Notes under the pieces: generated by a model
Databases searched by the model: none
Seen by the model: only the letters and a program-made list of their open reading frames with translations
What the model was told of the DNA's origin: nothing
Translations under genes and position numbers: made by a program
DNA from: Ulota crispa
Taxonomy: Eukaryota > Streptophyta > Bryopsida > Orthotrichales > Orthotrichaceae
Assembly (NCBI GenBank): GCA_963920765.1
Contig: OY987244.1
Span: 17,216,358-17,280,357, forward strand
Direction of reading: 5' to 3'
Length of the DNA stretch: 64,000 nucleotides
Shown here: piece after piece, positions 57,647-64,000 of the stretch
Position numbering within the stretch: position 1 is the first letter of the stretch
Layout of the letters: every line of letters starts with the position of its first letter

Positions 57647-57824
57647 AAGGGTTAAGGGTTAACAAATAGAACCCCCATCTTTAAAAGTAACATTCACTCA
57701 CAACAATCTTAGGGCAACTTTACACTATGAGTCAAGGCCAATTTCTAGTGTACACTATTAGTGTTGGTTTCTCATTGCTTTAACTTTTGAAAACAACCTT
57801 AACCCCTTGTTGTCCCCTCAGGGG

Positions 57825-58407
57825 CTTGGGGAAATCACGTAGTGTATCTACAATTAACCACGTGAGTTAAGTGATTTTTTGTCCCCCTATTTATTTATAA
57901 ATAGACTATGACTTCAACCTAAGATTTTGAACATTGTTTAATCAAGACTATAGGATTCTATTGCCAAATTCTTCAATCCAAATAATATATTAAATGATTT
58001 CTAGAGCAGGTTGAAAATTGAACTCAAATGGCATATTTTTCAACTCAAATGTTTATAGAAAACACATTTAGATGACCATTGCATCGATATTCAAGAAATA
58101 TAACCTTTAAATAGAGCCTCATTTTTGAGATTTTTTTGGTGTGTTTTTTTAAAAGTTTTTTCTTACATAAGATAGGGGTGTGAAAGTTATTTTCAGCTTT
58201 GTAGTGTATCATTTTACTTCAAAAATTTGTAATTAATTATAATTAACAAATAAAATTATTAATAATTCAAAACATAAACTTTCAAAGTATGAGAATCTAC
58301 TCAAATTTTTTTCTTTTCCTTTTATTTAGGTTTTAGAACATAAGATAGGGGGTCCAAAATCTTAACTCACATGGTTTTTAATGGACCCTCTAAGTGATCT
58401 CCCCGTG
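57825..58407. mobile_element. hAT-like MITE with perfect 8-bp duplication
   Basis: 583 bp, ends CTTGGGGAAATCACGTAG and CTAAGTGATCTCCCCGTG, flanked on both sides by CTCAGGGG. It lies 22 bp inside the left end of the outer element. Confidence 0.85.
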
Positions 58408-58606
58408 CTCAGGGGATAAATGGGATTTTGGGTATGTACCTATGGCTCAACAACTTTGTGAGATTTTTTGATATTTTTATTGAAGATGGGGAATTCAAAG
58501 ATCTATGTGGGCATCTAATTTTTTCTTCATTCCAATATTGGTTGAAGAAGTTATGCATGAATTTTTGAAAAACAAGGGAGGGCAAGCAACCCAAAAACTT
58601 CTTCAA

Positions 58607-59519
58607 CCCCTAAAGGATCATTGTCCCTTCAAGGGACAAATGGGATTTTGGGCAGGTATCTATAGCCTCAATTTTTGTCTTGATTTTTTGAAACTTTTTT
58701 TGAAGATAGAAAAACACATTAGCTTTTGGGGAATATAAATTTTATTCCAATCTATGCTCGGGAGTAAAAGTTATGCCCAAATAAGGACAAATTTTGGGGA
58801 GACTAGGCAGCAACTTCTTTTTACAAAATTTGTTTTTTTTGTTTTTGTTTTCCTCATGAATTGTATTTTTGTCTAATTTTGAAGCTTTGATTCATTCCAT
58901 TTGGACTAGCTATGAGAAAGTTATGGGCAATCTTGTTTTTGGGCAATTAGAGCATCTTATTGAAAAACAACTTATACTGTTCATTTTTTAATGCAATTTA
59001 ACATTTTTTCAAAAAAAATTGTTGGAAAGGGTGAAGTTTGCTTGCCATAACAATCTCACCATTGGAATTATTGTGTTTCAATTCCATTGCAAGGTTATTA
59101 ACAGTTTCAATTTTTGTTGAATCTCATACCTTCTCCTACTTAATTTTTTTTAAGAACAAAAATTATGTTTTTTTGTTTAAAAATTTTCCCAAGATTCTCA
59201 ACTCAATTTTCCATTGTAGAGATTTAAACCTCCAAACTTTGTGGTGCAAAAATTTTAAGTTAAAAAAGTTCAAAGTCAAACAATCTAGTCATGCAAGGTG
59301 AAAAAAAGTTTTTTTACACTTTAAACGCAAATATCTTACAATTTGTGCAACCAAAGTTTTTGAATTTTTTAAAAATATTCTTATACTAGTCTAACTTAGT
59401 ACAAGGTCCTTTGGTCAGATGTGCAAAAAGATCAGATTTCAAACCTTTTTACTCTTTGCCATAGAAATGACAGTTTTGAGTGTTTTTTTGACAAAACAAA
59501 GGCCGCGATCCTCTAGGAG
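58607..59519. mobile_element. Inner piggyBac-like copy
   Basis: 913 bp, CCCCTAAAGGATCATTGTC to GCGATCCTCTAGGAG. Flanks TCAA and TTAA. Very similar to 28046-28964. Confidence 0.75.
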
Positions 59520-60239
59520 TTAAAAATTGCATTTTCTTGAAACAAAAATCTAGACTTATACAAATGCGAGAAGATTTGAATCATTCAATTTTGATTGATG
59601 AGTGAGAACTAATAGTTTGTCAGTAGGTATGGGACTCCCAAACCTCCATTGCTTTTTGCCCCTTGTAAAATTTGGTGCTTTACTTTTTTGAGCTCTTTGT
59701 GTATTTTTTTTTTAAAAAAATTTCCAAGTTTTGGTAGACTAAGATTCCTTGGTTTTTACCTTTTGGATCAAAGTAATTCAGATTTTTGAATTTTATATAA
59801 ATTCTCCAATTTTGCTTAGTGTATTTGCAAATTTCATGGCGGGCCTTATGGCATTGCAAGATATTACAAGGTATGATTCACACTTCCAATTCATTTGAAA
59901 ATTCTCTCACACTTACCTAGCTTGGTCTTCTACATGGAGGAAGTAAACCTCAATTTTGCGTAGAGCCATTTTTTTTATATAGGAGAGGTCAAAGACTTCT
60001 GAAATTTTTGGGGAGCAAGGAAAAATAATAATCATATGTTAATATCTCACTCTTCTACATCTAGAATGAGTTGATTTTTTTCCCACAAGTACCTCCCATA
60101 GTTTAGAGCAAGATCCCATGGTTATATAAATATACTTTTTAAACACAAATTTTCTACCTTTCTATTCATTAACCTAGAAGTGGTAGGTTTCAATGATTTT
60201 TGCAAAAACAAGGGCTCAATCTTTTAGGGGTTAAGATAG

Positions 60240-61967
60240 TTACATTAGGAATCAAGGTTAAATTTCTAAAAAGTATTTTGATATATCAAAAACAAAGACC
60301 TAACACAACCTCAACTTTAGAAATTGGGTTTTCCAAAAAGTGAAGCCAATTTTTGGCCCCAAGGCCATTGTCAAATTTTAGTAAAAAGTGATTAATTGAA
60401 TAGAACGCATTCTTTTGAGATAGTCCACATTATAGGATGGAATAAAAATACCAATAGCTCTACTTGATTTCTTTTTTTTATCTATTTCTCTTGAAATTTC
60501 AAGATTTACACAAACGGGCTCAGTTTTTTTTGGCCTTCAGACTTTTAAACACAAAAGAATTAGCCCCCATTATATTCATACTATAACAAATGCTTGCAAT
60601 GTTCTTGAGACCATTTGGGCTGAAGGTGCTTGGAAAAGGTGTTTATGTATAGTACCCTCGAGTAATGTTACGTAATCCCTGTTTTTGCATTCCAAACAAG
60701 TTTGAATAACAAAAAGTATGAATGGCATTTTAATCTCATATTGTTGGTGTCTAATTCTCATGCCATCTCAATCAACCATACCAAATTTTGGTTACTAAAA
60801 ACCAAAATCCTATTTTTGGTAAATTGTTTTGTGTCAAAATTGTGGTTTTACAAGAAAGTTGATTAAAACACATTGGTGATGAATTTTTGAGATTTGATTG
60901 CATGGGTATGTAGGAGACATTCATATGCACATACATCATTCTAACAAACATCTACAAAAAGTCCAATTTTTTTCAATAGAGGTGTGAATGCTAAAGTGAT
61001 CATGACCAAATTTAGTAAACTAAATATCTCTATTTTTTAATTAGCTTTTAGCAAAAAAAACATACCATCATGCTCAAAAGTACAAATTTAATCATAGTGT
61101 ATGGGTCAATTAACACAATTTAATTACCATAAAGAAGTATTTAGTTTACTAAATTTGGTCATGATCACTTTAGCATTCACACCTCTATTGAAAAAAATTG
61201 GACTTTTTGTAGATGTTTGTTAGAATGATGTATGTGCATATGAATGTCTCCTACATACCCATGCAATCAAATCTCAAAAATTCATCACCAATGTGTTTTA
61301 ATCAACTTTCTTGTAAAACCACGATTTTGACACAAAATTTTTTACCAAAAATAGGATTTTGGTTTATAGTAACCAAAATTTGGTATGGTTGATTGAGATG
61401 GCATGAGAATTAGACACCAATAGTTTGAGATTAAAATGCCATTCATGCTTTTTGTTATTCAAACTTGTTGGAATGCAGAAACACGGATTACGTAACATTA
61501 CTTGAGGGTAAGTACTGTACTCTTAGAGCCGCTTTACACTAAGAATCAAGGCCATGAAAACATGAAGTTGTTTCAACCAAAATTTCAGCCCAAATGGTCT
61601 CAAGAACAACTCCAAGTGCCCATTATAATATGAATATAATTGGGGCTAAATATCTTGTGTGTAAAGACCAAAAAGTTGGGGCCACTAGAGTAAATTCTGA
61701 AAAGTTTAGGAGAAAAGGGATAAAAAAAGAATCTAATGATAATTATTGATATTTTTACTCCATCCTACTCTGTTGAAAGTGTCAAAAGTTTTTTTTTTTA
61801 AATTAAGAAAACCACATTTTAATAAAATTTGACAATGGCCCGAGGCCAAGAATTGACTTCACATGTTTAGGAGACCCAATTTTTGGAGTTGGGGCCAAGT
61901 CAAATTTTGTTTTTTAAATATTAAAATATGTTCTGAAAAATCAGCCTTGACTCCTCGTGTAAAGGCC
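60240..61967. mobile_element. 1.7-kb foldback element
   Basis: Two arms of about 850 bp mirror each other around 61090; the inner 400 bp of each arm are almost identical. Same family as the element at the left end of the window. A ctttacacta-type terminus is seen inside the right arm at about 61531 and near 61960, and again at 57718 and 62035. A TTA-flanked subelement (about 61526-62050) may therefore overlap the right arm. Confidence 0.75.
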
Positions 61968-62054
61968 TTGAGGCTGTTTTCAAAATATGAACCTATCAGA
62001 TTTGAGTATTTGGGTGTGTTTGAGGCTTGTCTTGTAGTGTAAAGTAGCTCTTAA

Positions 62055-63096
62055 CCCCCAAAATGCCCAAGGCACTAGATTTTGGTGTTCAATAAAAATT
62101 AGCAAACTTTGAAACCTTGTTGAAGGCACTTCTTTTATTGTTTTGAGGTTTGTTTTTTGGAGAAGTTGCCGGTCAAAGTTAAACTTAGCATTCAATTTTA
62201 ATTTCCTCCATATCTTATTCCAATTATTTTTGGTGAAAGCTAAACTACAAGTATACCTTTTGTGTCATGAATAGTGTCATAGAGCCTATGACAAGTTGCC
62301 ACATTGAAAAGACAAGCATTAGGTTGGGAATAAAGTGAAGATTTCCCTTGGGTGCTCCCTTGGGAACTAAGGGCCCTTTTACCAAAATTTTGTCATTTAA
62401 CAAAATATAAAAGTGCTTTTGGACTAATTTCAATTGAAATGTCTTTGTTACAAAAATTACAATTCCTTCACTATTGATATTTCTTTCATTCAGAATGATT
62501 TTGGTCAATAATTGAAGCTAAAAAAAATTCTTTGTATTAGGAGGTCGCAATTTGATAGTTGCATTGGAAGCTCAACTGTGAACCTCTGGTCATAGAATTG
62601 GAAGGGGGGGCATTAGTTTTCAAGTAACAACAATAAACACTAAAATATCTTAAGTGGGTGTTTCTCAATTTTGTATCCAAAAGTTTCCAATTTGCATTAG
62701 AAGTTTTGGACGGCTCCAAAAAAAAGCAAAAAACTCCATACTCATCTACATTCAATCACAAATATCTTAAAATCCGCGTGGCCATTTTGGATTTTTTGGG
62801 TAGCATGCGGGGCATTTTTTCTAGCAATCTATAGCCAATTGGCAGCAAATCTAACAAATATGGGCCAATGGTGGCTCATTTCGCCTTTAATCACCCAATG
62901 GGCTGCGACTATTGCAAATCTAGCAAAAACCACCAACCCCCAAAAAAATGCCTTGGTAGCACTATCTAGAAGCCTTGAAGTACAAGATTCTAAGGTTACA
63001 ATTTTGTTTTGATGTTTACTAATAATCTTACAAGAAAAAATCATAAACTTCAAAACTGCCTTCCAAAAACAAGAAAAACTCTTGGGCATTTAGGGG
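62055..63096. mobile_element. piggyBac-like element, 1.04 kb
   Basis: CCCCCAAAATGCCCAAGG to CTTGGGCATTTAGGGG between TTAA at 62051-62054 and 63097-63100. The longest uninterrupted TTAA element here, but still without a transposase frame. Confidence 0.75.
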
Positions 63097-63132
63097 TTAA
63101 ATAGAATAAAGTGTATCATAATTATGTATGAA

Positions 63133-63475
63133 CCCCTAAAGGACCAAGTGGCTATTCAATAGCCACTTGAGAACTTGAGTAGGGTCATATGAAGTCAATT
63201 TTTATTGGATGTTCTAAAAATTGTTATAAAAGGTACAAATATGTATCCTCTAAGTGGAAATGTAATTTTTTCCCCGATTGGATGCCCAGTTCAAAAGTTA
63301 TGTTGCCCAAAAGAATTTGGGCAGCTTGGGCACCTTGGGCACCTTGGAGAATCTTATGCTAAAACTCCCGTCAACTTTTGAAATTTGACAAGTATGTAAC
63401 TAAAAGAACATAATGTACAATTGTCAAAAAAAAATTGATTTCTCACATCACATTTAGAAGGAAGTCAAACTTTGT
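63133..63475. mobile_element. Left part of a piggyBac-like element
   Basis: Starts CCCCTAAAGGACCAAGTGG after TGAA, with a small gtggctattcaatagccac hairpin. The right end was not identified; it may have been lost at the next element. Confidence 0.45.
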
Positions 63476-63478
63476 TAT

Positions 63479-63883
63479 CCCTTTAAGGACCGGTCGACCT
63501 GTTTGTGGTGGATTTTGACTCTTTTCAGTTTGTAGAGAGACCATGTCCATGAAGTTGATGACGTGGCAAAGGGGATGGATCTAGGGAATTGGAAAGTGAA
63601 GAGTTTAGGACAATAATCAGGCCAATCTGAGGTGGCATGAGGCTAGAGGGTTGAAAAAACTAAATGAGTACCGGCTGAAAATACACCAATAAATGTAAAA
63701 AGATGATCATAACAACTAAAGAGTGAGCATAATTCATGATGCATAACACTAAATTGTGCAAGATACTTCCATTTGTATGGTCAGATCTGTGATAAATATT
63801 TGTATTCAATAACCCTAAAATGTCCTCCAAATGGAAATACAAAGGATTTCCCACCCCTAGAATCGACCACGGTCATTAAAGGG
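63479..63883. mobile_element. piggyBac-like MITE
   Basis: 405 bp, CCCTTTAAGGACCGGTCGAC to CGACCACGGTCATTAAAGGG, flanked by TTAT on the left and TTAA on the right. Confidence 0.65.
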
Positions 63884-64000
63884 TTAACTATGTTCTGGTA
63901 GTTTCAAGAAAAAAAAAAATCCTCTAACTTCAAGCCTTATTATCTTTCAATCTATAAATCCAAAACTCTTGAAATTTTTTTTTGCATATTCAAAATGATT

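Larger units (their letters stand above)
57803..60230. mobile_element. piggyBac-like element holding two later insertions
   Basis: TTAA precedes CCCCTTGTTGTCCCCTCAGG at the left and TTAA follows ctcaatcttttagggg at the right. Pieces 57803-57824, 58416-58606 and 59524-60230 join to match the uninterrupted 920-bp relative at 18346-19265. The two gaps are an hAT-like element and a younger copy of the piggyBac-like family. Confidence 0.8.

Noticed and set aside
1..64000. CRISPR array or bacterial-type operon
   Set aside because: The repeats are inverted, dispersed transposons without regular spacers, and the genes have spliceosomal introns.

Overview
The window is nuclear DNA of a green plant (streptophyte). 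The genes are intron-rich with GT..AG junctions, and the recognisable proteins are a PTS2-type peroxisomal malate dehydrogenase, a membrane-anchored acyl-CoA-binding protein of the ankyrin (ACBP1/2) class, a plant-type VTT/SNARE-associated Golgi protein and Dof zinc fingers. The intergenic DNA is AT-rich and packed with small non-autonomous DNA transposons, with little sign of LTR retrotransposons. A seed-free land plant is my best guess, but the lineage cannot be fixed from this sequence alone.

Layout. 0-7.6 kb: foldback, hAT-like, CACTA-like and other MITEs, many nested. 7.6-12.2 kb: a nine-exon VTT-domain membrane protein gene (+), 320 aa. 12.7-20 kb: nested MITEs, including a 1.29-kb hAT-like element that carries gene-like sequence. 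20.5-21.4 kb: a decayed copy of the leader of the Dof-type gene found at 42 kb. 22.2-26.7 kb: peroxisomal/glyoxysomal malate dehydrogenase (+), nine coding exons, 364 aa, with three transposons in intron 2. 27-29 kb: MITEs. 29.5-33.7 kb: acyl-CoA-binding protein gene (-), five exons giving about 375 aa, followed by a broken ankyrin remnant. 34-41 kb: minisatellite and MITEs. 41.6-45.5 kb: leader and single coding exon of a protein with three Dof-type zinc fingers (+), 624 aa. 46.6-49.6 kb: aldo-keto reductase pseudogene (+). 49.6-64 kb: dense nested MITEs.

The strongest structural signal is the transposon load. About fifteen elements have ends of the form CCC(C/T)TnAA and are flanked by TTAA, a piggyBac-like signature. 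Several families have 8-bp target duplications (hAT-like). A GGGCATC family has 3-bp TTA-like duplications (Harbinger-like), and one member is a nearly perfect 527-bp palindrome. Several insertions can be proved because an uninterrupted relative of the host element lies in the same window, so an order of insertion can be read directly.

The genes have no evident shared pathway; they are independent single-copy loci separated by transposon tracts. All exon models come from reading frame continuity, splice sites and remembered family consensus. No alignment or transcript data were available.
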